A stretch of 64,000 nucleotides of DNA from Halothiobacillus neapolitanus c2. Lineage in GTDB: Bacteria; Pseudomonadota; Gammaproteobacteria; Halothiobacillales; Halothiobacillaceae. The notes below the pieces were generated by a model. It was given only the letters and a program-made list of their open reading frames with translations, made no database searches and had not been told where the DNA came from. The position numbers and the translations under genes are program-made. The stretch covers positions 2,359,501 to 2,423,500 of the forward strand of contig NC_013422.1 of NCBI RefSeq assembly GCF_000024765.1, given 5' to 3'. How positions within the stretch are numbered: the first letter of the stretch is position 1; each line of letters starts with the position of its first letter. Below are positions 9,016-17,938 of the stretch, in pieces.

Positions 9016-10382
9016 GTTTTCAAGTAATCAACCCAACCACCGGACAACCGCTGCATTCATTCCCGTTCTTGAACGCCACCGAGCGTGATGCCGCCATATC
9101 CGCCTCAGCCGAGGCGTACACACACTGGCGCAAAACCAGCATGGCAACGCGTGCCGACTTGCTGCGCCGCGTCGCTCAAATCATGCGCGAAGAGGTCGAA
9201 TCGCTGGCCCTGCCCATGGTCGAAGAAATGGGCAAACCACTCCGCGAGGCCCGAGGTGAAGTGCTTAAATCGGCCTGGTGTGCCGAGCATTACGCCAGCC
9301 ACGCCGAAGGCTATCTGGCGCCCGAGATGGTGCCTTCAGACGCGCTGATCAGCTACGTGCAATACTTGCCGATTGGCCCCGTGCTGGGCATTTTGCCGTG
9401 GAATGCACCGTTCTGGCTGGCCTTCCGGTTTGCCGCGCCCGCCTTGATGGCAGGCAACACCTGCCTGATGAAACACGACGGCCATGTGCCTGCCTGCGCC
9501 GCTGCCATCGCGGATGTTTTCACGCGTGCCGGTGCGCCCGATGGTGTGTTTCAAAACCTGCCGCTCGATACGCCGGATATCGCCGCCGCCATCAATAATG
9601 AACAGGTGCGCGCGGTCTCGTTCACGGGTTCCGACCGGGCCGGTTCCATCGTCGCAGCCACCGCCGCCGCGCAGATCAAACCCGCCGTGCTCGAACTCGG
9701 TGGCTCTGATCCTGTGATCGTATTGGCCGATGCCGACCTCGACAAAGCCGCCGACACCATCGTGCTCTCGCGCATCATCAACGCCGGGCAATCCTGCATT
9801 GCCGCCAAGCGGATCATCATCGAGCAATCGGTGTACGAATCGTTTCTGGACAAACTCAAAACCCGTTTTGAGCGGTTAAAACTCGGCGATCCGCATCTGG
9901 AAACCACTGATGTCGGCCCCATTGCCCGCACCGATTTACGAGATAACCTGCACCGCCAAGTCACCGCATCCATTGAAGCGGGCGCGCGATGTTTGCTGGG
10001 CGGCACACTACCCGAAGGCGAGGGTTTCTTTTATCCGGTCACCCTGCTGGCCGATGTGGGCCCGGATATGGTGGTCAGCTGCGAGGAAACCTTCGGCCCG
10101 GTTGCCGTCGCCATGGCCGCAAAAGATGCCGATGAGGCTTTGCGCATCGCCAACGACACGCCCTATGGCCTGGGCGCGGCCATCTGGACAGCCAACACAG
10201 CGGCGGCAATTGCCATGGCCGCCGACATCGAATCGGGCCAAGTTGCGATCAACGGCATCGTTAAAACAGACCCTCGGCTGCCGAGCGGCGGCACCAAACG
10301 TTCCGGCTATGGCCGCGAGCTCGGCGCGCACGGCATCAAGATGTTCGTGAATGCACAGCAAGTTTGGGTGGGGCGGAGTTAA
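9012..10382 (+). CDS. doeC: NAD(P)-dependent aldehyde dehydrogenase, probable aspartate-semialdehyde dehydrogenase DoeC
   Basis: A 456-residue aldehyde dehydrogenase-superfamily enzyme. Seen are the Rossmann-fold segment with FTGSDRAGS, the catalytic glutamate motif LELGGSDPVIV, the catalytic cysteine in NAGQSCIAAKR and the EETFGPVAVAM segment. In the Doe pathway this enzyme oxidises aspartate 4-semialdehyde to aspartate, feeding central metabolism. The sequence also resembles succinate-semialdehyde dehydrogenases, so the substrate is inferred from its neighbours. It is the last gene of the unit and starts inside the doeA stop (ATGA overlap). A heptamer repeat follows immediately. Confidence 0.82.
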   Translation: MSFQVINPTTGQPLHSFPFLNATERDAAISASAEAYTHWRKTSMATRADLLRRVAQIMREEVESLALPMVEEMGKPLREARGEVLKSAWCAEHYASHAEGYLAPEMVPSDALISYVQYLPIGPVLGILPWNAPFWLAFRFAAPALMAGNTCLMKHDGHVPACAAAIADVFTRAGAPDGVFQNLPLDTPDIAAAINNEQVRAVSFTGSDRAGSIVAATAAAQIKPAVLELGGSDPVIVLADADLDKAADTIVLSRIINAGQSCIAAKRIIIEQSVYESFLDKLKTRFERLKLGDPHLETTDVGPIARTDLRDNLHRQVTASIEAGARCLLGGTLPEGEGFFYPVTLLADVGPDMVVSCEETFGPVAVAMAAKDADEALRIANDTPYGLGAAIWTANTAAAIAMAADIESGQVAINGIVKTDPRLPSGGTKRSGYGRELGAHGIKMFVNAQQVWVGRS

Positions 10383-10392
10383 GCCACCCCAA

Positions 10393-10448
10393 GCCATAGG
10401 CCATAGGCCATAGGCCATAGGCGATAGGCGATAGGCGATAGGCGAATG
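10393..10448. repeat. Tandem heptamer repeat (GCCATAG / GCGATAG)
   Basis: Eight consecutive 7-bp units: four GCCATAG, three GCGATAG and a final degenerate GCGAATG. It begins 10 bases after the doeC stop and lies about 135 bases before der. A 7-bp unit is not a codon multiple and no reading frame uses it. The two clean blocks that differ by one base look like expansion by strand slippage. No protein or RNA role is visible. Confidence 0.9.
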
Positions 10449-10582
10449 GAAGCGCAGGGCAAGGATAATTCAGCATTATTTGCCCAAGGCTGCGATAATC
10501 GCGCGCAATATCCGGATCATGGGCGCAAGTGAGCGCGGCATGATTCGGCCTGAATGTGCCTGGCGAGATTGATGGATTCCCC

Positions 10583-12286
10583 ATGAAACCTGTGATTGCT
10601 TTAGTCGGACGGCCCAATGTCGGCAAGTCCACCCTGTTCAACCAGATGACGCGTTCGCGCGCGGCGCTGGTGGCCGATTACGCCGGGCTGACACGTGATC
10701 GCCAATACGGTTCGGCCGAACACGAAGGACGCGACTTCATCGTCATCGACACCGGCGGGCTGACCGGCGAGCGCGGCGGCATCGAGGCATTGATGCAGGA
10801 TCAAGCCTGGGCAGCAATCGAGGAAGCCGACTGCGTGGTGTTCATGGTCGATGCGCGGGCGGGCCTGACGGTGGCCGATCAGGAAATCGCGGAGAAGCTG
10901 CGCCGTTCGAGCAAGCCGATTCAACTCGTGGTCAACAAGGTCGATGGCGTGGATGAATCGCTAGTGCAGGCCGAATTTGCGCGCCTCGGCTTGGGCGAGC
11001 CGGTATTCACCACAGCCTCGCACGGTCGCGGCATCAGCACCTTGTGGGATGCGGTTCTGGTGAGACTGGCCGATAAATTGGCCGTGATGGATGAAGAGCC
11101 GGAATACGACGAAAAAACCATTCGCGTGGCGCTGATCGGCCGACCGAACGTGGGCAAATCCACGCTCACCAATCGCCTGCTTGGTGAAGATCGCGTGTTG
11201 GCCTTCGATCAACCCGGCACCACGCGCGACAGCATCTACATTCCCTTCGAGCAGAACGGCAAGGCATACACGCTGATCGACACCGCGGGCGTGCGCCGCC
11301 GGGCGCGCGTCAACGAGATGATCGAGAAATTCAGCATCGTCAAAACCCTGCAAGCGATCGAAGCGGCCAATGTGGTCATTTTGGTCTGCGACGCCCACGA
11401 AGGCATCAGCGAACAGGATCAGCATCTGCTCGGCTTTATCCACGACCGGGGCCGCGCACTCGTTATCGCCATCAACAAATGGGACAACCTGACCGACTAC
11501 GCGCGCGCCGAGGTCAAACGGCAGATCGACCTGAGGCTCGATTTCATCAACTACGCCGAGATGCATTTCATCTCGGCATTGCACGGCACCGGCGTGGGGC
11601 ATTTGTTCGAAAGCGTGGACAAGGCTTACTTGGCCGCCATGCGCGACATCAGCACCAATGTGCTCACCCGCTCGCTGGAAGCCGCTGTGTTCGCGCATCA
11701 ACCGCCATTGATTCATGGCCGCCGCATCAAGCTGCGTTATGCCCATCAAGGGGGCAGCAACCCGCCGATCATCGTCATCCACGGCAAGCAAACCGACCGA
11801 TTGCCGGGCAACTATTCACGTTACCTCGAGGGCTGGTTCCGCAAGGAATTCCAACTCATGGGCACCCCGATTCGGCTGGAATTCCGCACCGACAGCAACC
11901 CCTATGAAGGCAAATACGATATCCGCACGCCGCTGCAACGCTTCAAGGCCAAGAAAGAAGAACGTCAGATTGCGGGCATGAAGCGCAAATCGGCCGCCAA
12001 TGCCGAACGGCGCGCCCGCGACGAAGCCGCATCGGGCAACACGCCGCCCGCGACCTCTGTTAAAGCAGGCAAGCCTGCGGCCAAAGCCACCACCACTAAA
12101 ACCACAGCCAGAAATTCGGCCAAAGGTGCAGCAAAAAGTACGGCCCGTCCGGCAGCCAAAACCGCTGCCCCCAAAACCGTCGCCAAAGCCAACAGCCGTA
12201 AAAGCGCCCTTTCGGCCCGGCCCGCGGCCAAAGTTGCCCCTCGCAAACCCGGCGGTGGCCGGGGTGGGCGTTCGGGCGGCAAATAA
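10583..12286 (+). CDS. der: Ribosome-assembly GTPase Der (EngA) with a long basic C-terminal tail
   Basis: A double-GTPase needed for 50S ribosome maturation. Two G domains are clear: GRPNVGKST at about residue 8 and again near residue 186, with DTGG and DTAG G3 motifs and NKVD and NKWD G4 motifs. A KH-like domain follows to about residue 465. The ATG at 10583 gives the family N-terminus [12 protein letters not shown]; an in-frame GTG at 10556 is less likely. The total of 567 residues is some 80-100 longer than usual. The excess is an Ala/Lys/Pro/Arg-rich, low-complexity tail resembling histone H1, ending RGGRSGGK. Confidence 0.95.
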   Translation: MKPVIALVGRPNVGKSTLFNQMTRSRAALVADYAGLTRDRQYGSAEHEGRDFIVIDTGGLTGERGGIEALMQDQAWAAIEEADCVVFMVDARAGLTVADQEIAEKLRRSSKPIQLVVNKVDGVDESLVQAEFARLGLGEPVFTTASHGRGISTLWDAVLVRLADKLAVMDEEPEYDEKTIRVALIGRPNVGKSTLTNRLLGEDRVLAFDQPGTTRDSIYIPFEQNGKAYTLIDTAGVRRRARVNEMIEKFSIVKTLQAIEAANVVILVCDAHEGISEQDQHLLGFIHDRGRALVIAINKWDNLTDYARAEVKRQIDLRLDFINYAEMHFISALHGTGVGHLFESVDKAYLAAMRDISTNVLTRSLEAAVFAHQPPLIHGRRIKLRYAHQGGSNPPIIVIHGKQTDRLPGNYSRYLEGWFRKEFQLMGTPIRLEFRTDSNPYEGKYDIRTPLQRFKAKKEERQIAGMKRKSAANAERRARDEAASGNTPPATSVKAGKPAAKATTTKTTARNSAKGAAKSTARPAAKTAAPKTVAKANSRKSALSARPAAKVAPRKPGGGRGGRSGGK

Positions 12287-12297
12287 ACTTAGACGGC

Positions 12298-13164
12298 TTA
12301 TGCTGTCGCGAGATTCATCGGCCTGATCATCGGTGGGTGCTGTGGATCGTAATTCTCTGGCAAATCGCCCTCGGCAATCTTGTGTGAACGGCTAACCAGA
12401 AAATCGACCATATGATTCCGCAGGGTATAGAAATGCGGGTTATGGTGCATTTCTGTGCGCAAACGCGGACGTTCCAGTGGATTCTCCACGATTTCGGCTA
12501 TTTTGGCATATGGTCCGTTGGACATTAGAAGGATTTTGTCCGCCAGTAAAATAGCTTCATCGACATCATGGGTGATCATGAATACGGTCTGCCGAGTCGC
12601 TGCACAGATCTTCACGAGCTCATCTTGGATTACGCCGCGTGTCAATGCATCAAGTGCACCGAAGGGTTCATCCATCAGCAGCATTTTAGGTTCGATAGCA
12701 AAGGCGCGGGCAATACCCACACGTTGTTTCATGCCACCCGAAAGTTGGTGCGGTTTTTTATTCAGCGCATGCTTCAATCCGACCAATTCCAGATACTTAA
12801 CACAATGCGTCTGAACTGCCTCCTTGCCCCACTGCGGCCAGCGAGATTTCACAGCAAATGCCACGTTTTGCTCTACGGTAAGCCAAGGCATCAAGGCATG
12901 ACTTTGGAATACCACCCCTCGGTCGAGGCTGGCGCCGGAAACTTCCCGTCCATCCATGAATACGTTGCCCCCGCTGGCTGAGTCAAGACCCGCTAGCACA
13001 TTGAGAATCGTCGATTTGCCGCAACCCGAGTGGCCGATGATGCAAATAAACTCACCGCGCTGCACCTCGAAATGGATATTGTCGAAAACCGTCACGTCGT
13101 CACCACCCGAAACTCCAGGAAATATTTTCTTGAGTCCTTCGACTTTAAGGAAAGCTTGGCTCAT
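12298..13164 (-). CDS. ABC transporter ATPase, NrtD/CynD type (cyanate/nitrate family)
   Basis: A 288-residue ATPase with Walker A GHSGCGKST, signature LSGGMKQRVGIARA, Walker B MLLMDEPFGALD and the switch histidine in ITHDVDEA. The extended C-terminus (MHHNPHFYTLRNHMVDFLVSRS) is typical of the nitrate/cyanate/bicarbonate subfamily. The ATG at 13164 is preferred over an upstream start inside the permease end. It is the last gene of a three-gene importer operon read leftwards. Linkage to a cyanase at 24153 and a NifA-like activator suggests a nitrogenous substrate such as cyanate; sulfonates remain possible because SsuB-type ATPases are related. Confidence 0.82.
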   Translation of the reverse strand: MSQAFLKVEGLKKIFPGVSGGDDVTVFDNIHFEVQRGEFICIIGHSGCGKSTILNVLAGLDSASGGNVFMDGREVSGASLDRGVVFQSHALMPWLTVEQNVAFAVKSRWPQWGKEAVQTHCVKYLELVGLKHALNKKPHQLSGGMKQRVGIARAFAIEPKMLLMDEPFGALDALTRGVIQDELVKICAATRQTVFMITHDVDEAILLADKILLMSNGPYAKIAEIVENPLERPRLRTEMHHNPHFYTLRNHMVDFLVSRSHKIAEGDLPENYDPQHPPMIRPMNLATA

Positions 13165-13168
13165 GTTA

Positions 13169-14011
13169 TTACTCCTGGTAGGCCACAAAACGAGTTAGCG
13201 CACCAAATATTGCATCCAGCAACATGCCGACGACACCTATCATGAAGATGGCAAAAATCACATTGGCCAGATTAAGGTTATTCCATTCGTTCCAGACGAA
13301 GTAACCGATTCCGGTACCACCGACCAGCATTTCTGCCGCGACGATGACGAGCCAGGCAATGCCCATAGAAATACGCATCCCGGTCAGGATAGTGGGTGCG
13401 GCGGCAGGCAGGATCACCGTTATTGCTGTCTTGAGGGGGGTAACTTCAAGGGTTTTGGCCACGTTCAACCAATCTTTTCTAACTGAGGCCACGCCATGCG
13501 CGGTATTGATCATCATCGGCCAGATGGAACATATGAAAATCACAAAAATCGACGATGCATTGGCATCCTTGATGGTATAAAGCGCGAGCGGCATCCATGC
13601 CAGTGGCGAAATCGGCTTAAGCAATTGAATGTAAGGGTTGAGCGCCTTGAACACCAGTGGCGACATACCAATCAAAAAACCAAGCGGAATGGCCACAATC
13701 ACTGCGAGCAGAAAACCCGCCAGAACCCGCCCCAAAGACCAAGACAGCTGGATGCCGATTCCCTTGTCGTTGGGGCCGTTATCGTAAAACGGGTTAGCGA
13801 GTTGATGCAGCAGGGTCTGGCCTACAGCATCTGGCGTGGGTAATCCGGCGGCCTTCGTAGTTGCCGTACCCATCATCGCGGCATATTCCGGATCAGCATA
13901 GGCTGGCGCACTTGACGCTTTGGGTTGGGTAGCCAGTTGCCAAACGCCCACAAATGCCAATAACAGCACGATGGATACCAGCCCGGCGCGCAGGTTCAGG
14001 GACGGGCTCAT
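13169..14011 (-). CDS. ABC transporter permease, NrtB/CynB type
   Basis: A 280-residue inner-membrane permease with an N-terminal hydrophobic helix, a periplasmic stretch and about five further helices. The binding-protein-dependent transport loop is seen at EVTPLKTAITVILPAAAPTILTGMRI. The segment PISPLAWMPLALYTIKDANAS is typical of the nitrate/cyanate/bicarbonate permease group. It ends 4 bases before the ATPase start and begins 2 bases after the binding-protein stop, so the three genes form a compact operon. Confidence 0.85.
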   Translation of the reverse strand: MSPSLNLRAGLVSIVLLLAFVGVWQLATQPKASSAPAYADPEYAAMMGTATTKAAGLPTPDAVGQTLLHQLANPFYDNGPNDKGIGIQLSWSLGRVLAGFLLAVIVAIPLGFLIGMSPLVFKALNPYIQLLKPISPLAWMPLALYTIKDANASSIFVIFICSIWPMMINTAHGVASVRKDWLNVAKTLEVTPLKTAITVILPAAAPTILTGMRISMGIAWLVIVAAEMLVGGTGIGYFVWNEWNNLNLANVIFAIFMIGVVGMLLDAIFGALTRFVAYQE

Positions 14012-14013
14012 GT

Positions 14014-15387
14014 TCAGGTTCTCCGAATACTAAATGAATCGAGGTAGGCCTTAGGCTGACTGGGGTCGAAAACTTTGCCCATGATGGTATGGTTTTCATA
14101 GTTCGAATCTGGTGCGCTCAGGCCCATTTCCCGCAGACGAGTACGGGCATCAGTGGCCAAAAAAACCTGTTCGGCGATTTGTTTGTAGTCGATGTCCTGC
14201 TTGATATACCCCCAGCGCTTAAGTTGGGTCAGCATCCAGACCCCCATCGACTGCCAGGGGAACGGGTCAAAATCGGCCCGCCCGGGTACGTCCCGAATGT
14301 TACCCAGACCATCCGCAAACTTGCCGGTCATAACCTGTTGCAGCACGGGAATTGGCTGATTCAGATAATTGGCAGGTGCAATAGCCTCAATAATAGCCGG
14401 CCGGTTTTCCTGCTTGTGGGCATACACCGTAGCATTGGCAATCGCTCGAAACAGCGCAGAGAAGGTATTGGGGTTTTCCTTGACGAAACTCTCGGTTACC
14501 CCAAAAGCACAGCAGGGGTGACCGTCCCAGATGTCTTTTGATAAAACCTGGATAAAAGCAAAGCCTTCGTATACAGCCCGTTGATTAAATGGCTCAGGCC
14601 CGAGGAAGCCATCTATATTGCCTGCACGCAGGTTGGCAACCATGTCGGGCGGAGAAATGATGGTGAGTTGAACATCTTTGTCTGGATCAATGCCATGCTC
14701 GGCGAGGTAGTAGCGTAAGAGCATGTTATGCATGGAATAATCAAAGGGAATCCCGAATTTCATACCCTTCCAATTTTTAGGGTCGCGGTTGTCTTTGTGC
14801 TTAATGTGCATGGTAATCGCCTGACCATTGATGTTCTGGATGGTAGCGACAAAGGTTTCATTCGTTTTGGAACCCAATCCCATGCTAGCGGCGATAGGCA
14901 TGGGTGAGAGCATGTGCGAGGCGTCATATTCATTATTCAAAACCTTGTCCCGCACTAATGCCCAACCGGCCGTTTTGATAATGTCGACATTCAGGCCTTC
15001 CCGCTCATAGAAACCCATGGGTTTGGCCATGATGATTGGCGTAGCACAAGTAATAGGAACAAAACCTACCTTGAGATTTTTTTTCTCCAATGGACCGCCC
15101 TCGGCAGCCAAGGCTTGTGCGGCGCCGAGGGGAAACAGGCTGGATAATGCAGCCATGGCGGTTCCCGCACCAACCGCCTTCAAGAAGTTACGCCGTGTTT
15201 CATCGTGGGGGAAAATCGAGCGCACGAGCGTCGATTCTATTACACGGTTGAGCGCGGATTCTTCTTCCCTAGGTTCTGGTGTGGAGGCGGCTTGCGCATC
15301 ATGCTCTGACTGACTGGCATGTTGGCCGCATGAGCAGCCTTTCTTGAAGCGAATGGTCGGATCGAAGGGGTTTTTAAAAGCAGACAT
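14014..15387 (-). CDS. NrtA/CynA-type substrate-binding protein with Tat-like signal and Cys-containing N-terminal extension
   Basis: A 457-residue solute-binding protein of the CmpA/NrtA/CynA family. Two arginines at residues 65-66 followed by NFLKAVGAG form a Tat-like signal, preceded by an unusually long ~60-residue leader containing GCSCGQH (Cys18, Cys20). The mature part has KVGFVPITCATPIIMAKPMGFYEREGL and the ligand-pocket segment FLGPEPFNQRAVYEG. It heads the importer operon. A GGGAG ribosome site precedes the ATG, and a strong sigma-54 site lies about 44 bases upstream. Cyanate, nitrate or nitrite are the likely substrates; cyanate is favoured by the nearby cynS. The leader's function is unknown. 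Confidence 0.82.
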   Translation of the reverse strand: MSAFKNPFDPTIRFKKGCSCGQHASQSEHDAQAASTPEPREEESALNRVIESTLVRSIFPHDETRRNFLKAVGAGTAMAALSSLFPLGAAQALAAEGGPLEKKNLKVGFVPITCATPIIMAKPMGFYEREGLNVDIIKTAGWALVRDKVLNNEYDASHMLSPMPIAASMGLGSKTNETFVATIQNINGQAITMHIKHKDNRDPKNWKGMKFGIPFDYSMHNMLLRYYLAEHGIDPDKDVQLTIISPPDMVANLRAGNIDGFLGPEPFNQRAVYEGFAFIQVLSKDIWDGHPCCAFGVTESFVKENPNTFSALFRAIANATVYAHKQENRPAIIEAIAPANYLNQPIPVLQQVMTGKFADGLGNIRDVPGRADFDPFPWQSMGVWMLTQLKRWGYIKQDIDYKQIAEQVFLATDARTRLREMGLSAPDSNYENHTIMGKVFDPSQPKAYLDSFSIRRT

Positions 15388-15430
15388 GAGCGGTCTCCCG
15401 ATGGGTTATGAGTCAGTCAACACATAAGAA

Positions 15431-15447
15431 CGCAATCCTCATGCCAA
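15431..15447 (-). promoter_or_regulatory. Candidate sigma-54 promoter of the ABC importer operon
   Basis: On the minus strand the bases read TTGGCATGAGGATTGCG. This matches the sigma-54 consensus TGGCAC-N5-TTGCW at TGGCA and TTGC with correct spacing. The expected start site is about 11 bases further left, leaving a leader of roughly 33 bases before the ATG at 15387. The neighbouring gene encodes an activator of the sigma-54 class. Confidence 0.72.
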
Positions 15448-15604
15448 ATAAGCACCGGTCATTAAACCCTCTGAAAAGAATTTGTCAAAAGCGCCCCAAA
15501 CCAGGATTTAACAATATTTAAGAACCAATATGGTGCGTAAACAAAACCATTTGACAATTATCAGTGCGGGTCGAATTGAACATTGAACCAATCCAAGTCA
15601 TCAC

Positions 15605-15621
15605 ACATTGTCGAACAATGT
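15605..15621. promoter_or_regulatory. Perfect inverted repeat, candidate activator-binding site
   Basis: ACATTGT-CGA-ACAATGT, a perfect 7-bp inverted repeat with a 3-bp spacer, in the divergent region between the binding-protein gene and the activator gene. It lies about 160 bases upstream of the importer -24/-12 site, a usual enhancer distance for NifA/NtrC-type activators. The half-site ACAATGT recurs twice between osmC and cynS. Confidence 0.55.
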
Positions 15622-15641
15622 CTTACAAAGCAATCAACTCT

Positions 15642-15658
15642 TTGGCCTGCATCTTGCT
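15642..15658 (+). promoter_or_regulatory. Candidate sigma-54 promoter of the activator gene
   Basis: TTGGCCTGCATCTTGCT carries TGGC and TTGCT with the sigma-54 spacing (TGGC-N7-TTGCT). It sits about 37 bases before the ATG at 15695, which would give a leader of about 25 bases and suggests autoregulation. The inverted repeat at 15605-15621 is very close upstream, so direct repression or shared use with the divergent promoter is equally possible. Confidence 0.5.
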
Positions 15659-15694
15659 CAATGTTTAGTATTGTTTTGAGGAACACAGCCAATA

Positions 15695-17314
15695 ATGACT
15701 ATCTCAATCAAACCAACCACGACAACAAATGCAGATGAAGATGTCGAACTCCTGATCATCTACGAAGCTTCGCGCTTGATGACGCACAATGGCACTGCCG
15801 ATGAGGCCATTAACGGCATCCTGCGGCTGATGTCACAGATGATCGGCCTGAATCGTGGGCGCGTCACGCTGAAAGACGACGACATGGACACCCTAAGCAT
15901 TCGCTATTCCTATGGGCTAACCCCGCCAGAGCGAGCGCGGGGGCACTATGTCATCGGCGAAGGCGTTACCGGGCGTGTCATGCAGACCAGACAAGTCGCC
16001 GTCGTCCAGAATATTGACGACGAACCGGTCTATCTGACACGAGCCGTGGAACGCGGTACCCTACCACAGGAAACTGTAGCCTTCTTGGCCGTTCCCATCC
16101 TCTATAACAACACACCACTTGGTGTGCTCGGGGCCCACCGACTTCGCGGACGCAAACGCCCCTTCAGTAGAGATATCAATCTGTTGCAGGTATTAGCGAC
16201 ACTGATTGCACAAATTCTGAGCCTGAGTCGACTCATTGAAGAAAAGACCGCTCTGCTGGCCGACGAGAACCGTGCCCTTAAACAAGCGTTGGATCAGAAG
16301 ACCGAAGGCACCCACGGCATCCTGGGCGAAAGCCCAGCTCTACGTCACGCACTACGACAGGCCCTGCATGTTTCCCCGACTCAGGCGACCGTGCTTCTCA
16401 CCGGCGAATCAGGCACCGGCAAAGAACGCTTCGCTCGCTTAGTGCATATCACCAGTCAGCTGCGCGACGGACCGTTCATGGCCATTAACTGCGCGGCCAT
16501 TCCAGAGGCATTGCTCGAATCGGAATTATTCGGCCATGAGAAGGGCGCCTTCACCGGTGCGGTGGTCAAGAAACAAGGGATCATCGAATTGGCCAACAAT
16601 GGAACATTGTTCCTCGACGAAATCGGTGATCTGGCGCTCGATTTACAGTCTAAGCTGCTGCATGTGCTTGAGAAACGGGCAATAAAGCGCGTGGGCGGTA
16701 CTCAGGATATACCGGTTAATGTTCGTATCATTGCGGCCACACATAAAAACCTGCAGAAGGCTGTCAATGAAGGGCAATTCCGAATCGATCTGTTTTATCG
16801 CTTGAATGTGTTCCCCATCCATCTGCCACCGCTGCGGGAACGAGGGGGTGATGTAAGTCATCTGGCACGGCACTTCCTGCAACGGGCCAATCATGAATTT
16901 GACCGTAATACGGTATTCGGCCCCGGCGTGCTGGAGCGACTGGATGGCTACAACTGGCCTGGCAACATACGCCAGCTGGAAAATATTGTTAAACGAGCCG
17001 TTCTGATCGCGCAGAACCGAGAGATCACAATCGACGATGTGATTTTGATCCTGCAGCACGAATCGCATATCGGAGAGCATCTGGAAGCAGGCTCGACAAA
17101 ATCTGTCGCACCGATCGAGCCCCCATCACTGCCTTCAAAATCGCATCAACCGACTCAGCGTGGTTACGGTTGGGTGCGTGCCGATGAAACCCAAGGCCTG
17201 CTCGACGCCTTGCGTCAAACCGGTGGAAACAAGACTCGGGCTGCAATGACGCTTGGCATGACGCCACGTCAATTCCGCTATCGGCTGGAACGCTTGGGGC
17301 TGCTGGCTCAATAG
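15695..17314 (+). CDS. Sigma-54-dependent transcriptional activator, NifA-like (GAF-AAA+-Fis)
   Basis: A 539-residue enhancer-binding protein. Residues ~20-180 form a GAF sensor domain (GEGVTGRVMQT, FLAVPILYNNTPLGVLGAHR). Residues ~206-440 form the AAA+ domain with Walker A GESGTGKE near residue 237, the sigma-54-contacting GAFTGA loop near residue 284 and Walker B GTLFLDEIGDL. The C-terminal Fis-type helix-turn-helix is seen in GGNKTRAAMTLGMTPRQFRYRLERLGLL. The architecture is that of NifA/AnfA. It is transcribed divergently from the ABC importer and lies beside genes with -24/-12 promoters, so it is the probable regulator of this block. The GAF ligand is unknown. Confidence 0.9.
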   Translation: MTISIKPTTTTNADEDVELLIIYEASRLMTHNGTADEAINGILRLMSQMIGLNRGRVTLKDDDMDTLSIRYSYGLTPPERARGHYVIGEGVTGRVMQTRQVAVVQNIDDEPVYLTRAVERGTLPQETVAFLAVPILYNNTPLGVLGAHRLRGRKRPFSRDINLLQVLATLIAQILSLSRLIEEKTALLADENRALKQALDQKTEGTHGILGESPALRHALRQALHVSPTQATVLLTGESGTGKERFARLVHITSQLRDGPFMAINCAAIPEALLESELFGHEKGAFTGAVVKKQGIIELANNGTLFLDEIGDLALDLQSKLLHVLEKRAIKRVGGTQDIPVNVRIIAATHKNLQKAVNEGQFRIDLFYRLNVFPIHLPPLRERGGDVSHLARHFLQRANHEFDRNTVFGPGVLERLDGYNWPGNIRQLENIVKRAVLIAQNREITIDDVILILQHESHIGEHLEAGSTKSVAPIEPPSLPSKSHQPTQRGYGWVRADETQGLLDALRQTGGNKTRAAMTLGMTPRQFRYRLERLGLLAQ

Positions 17315-17337
17315 ATTATGCGTGGAGCGGGCGCCTT

Positions 17338-17790
17338 TCAGAGAATCGGACCGGCCACGCCGATCAGGATGATCAGAATGCCCAGCGCCAGGTTGATCGC
17401 CATGATCTGGCGGATGGGCTTCATGGCCGCAGCGGCATCCGGCCAGCGCTGCTCACTGACGGCCCGATGCAACCTTACAACCAGCACAAACGACAGCCAG
17501 GCAAACAGCAAGATCATGATCCAACCAATCACCTGCATCGCCACAAGATATGCTTGCGTTAGAGAGCCGTCAAAACGAGTGAACAAATCAACATAACCGG
17601 TGGTTACCAGTATCACGATGAAGAACCAGACCCAAGGAAAAAACCGTGCGAAGACAGTGCTCCAAAGTTGCAACCGCTGGGGCGGTTCGAACATCGTGCT
17701 CACCGGCCGCAGCACCATGAAAGCGAAGAAAATGCCGCCTATCCAGAGAACGGCGGCCAAGTCGTGCATAATCGTTATGAGCATGTTCAT
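17338..17790 (-). CDS. CopD-like four-helix membrane protein
   Basis: A 150-residue integral membrane protein with four hydrophobic helices. The N-terminal histidine in ITIMHDLAAVLWIGGIFFAFMVLRP and the conserved RQIMAINLALGILII near the end resemble small CopD-superfamily proteins, some of which bind heme or copper. The ATG at 17790 has an AGAGGA ribosome site; a longer frame starts at 17826. It lies 148 bases downstream of the rhodanese gene on the same strand and converges on the activator gene. It may be the last gene of the osmC operon or stand alone. Confidence 0.65.
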   Translation of the reverse strand: MNMLITIMHDLAAVLWIGGIFFAFMVLRPVSTMFEPPQRLQLWSTVFARFFPWVWFFIVILVTTGYVDLFTRFDGSLTQAYLVAMQVIGWIMILLFAWLSFVLVVRLHRAVSEQRWPDAAAAMKPIRQIMAINLALGILIILIGVAGPIL

Positions 17791-17938
17791 CACTGATTCC
17801 TCTTGCGATAGAACACCCTCAATCATAAGCCAAGGGCGGTTCTCTTAGGGCCGTTTCACCCAACCCTACCAACCACTAATCGCTCAACGGTGCGCAACCT
17901 GGGTTCTGCACGAATGACGCCAATCAAGGACTCCCCGT

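Noticed and set aside
12298-15387. Taurine/sulfonate (SsuABC/TauABC) importer
   Set aside because: Not fully excluded, but the long Tat-exported binding protein and the nearby cyanase fit the nitrate/cyanate subfamily better.
15632-15644. Perfect IHF consensus (AATCAACTCTTTG)
   Set aside because: IHF could aid sigma-54 activation, but the site overlaps the -24 element of the activator promoter and a 13-bp degenerate match is expected by chance in AT-rich DNA.
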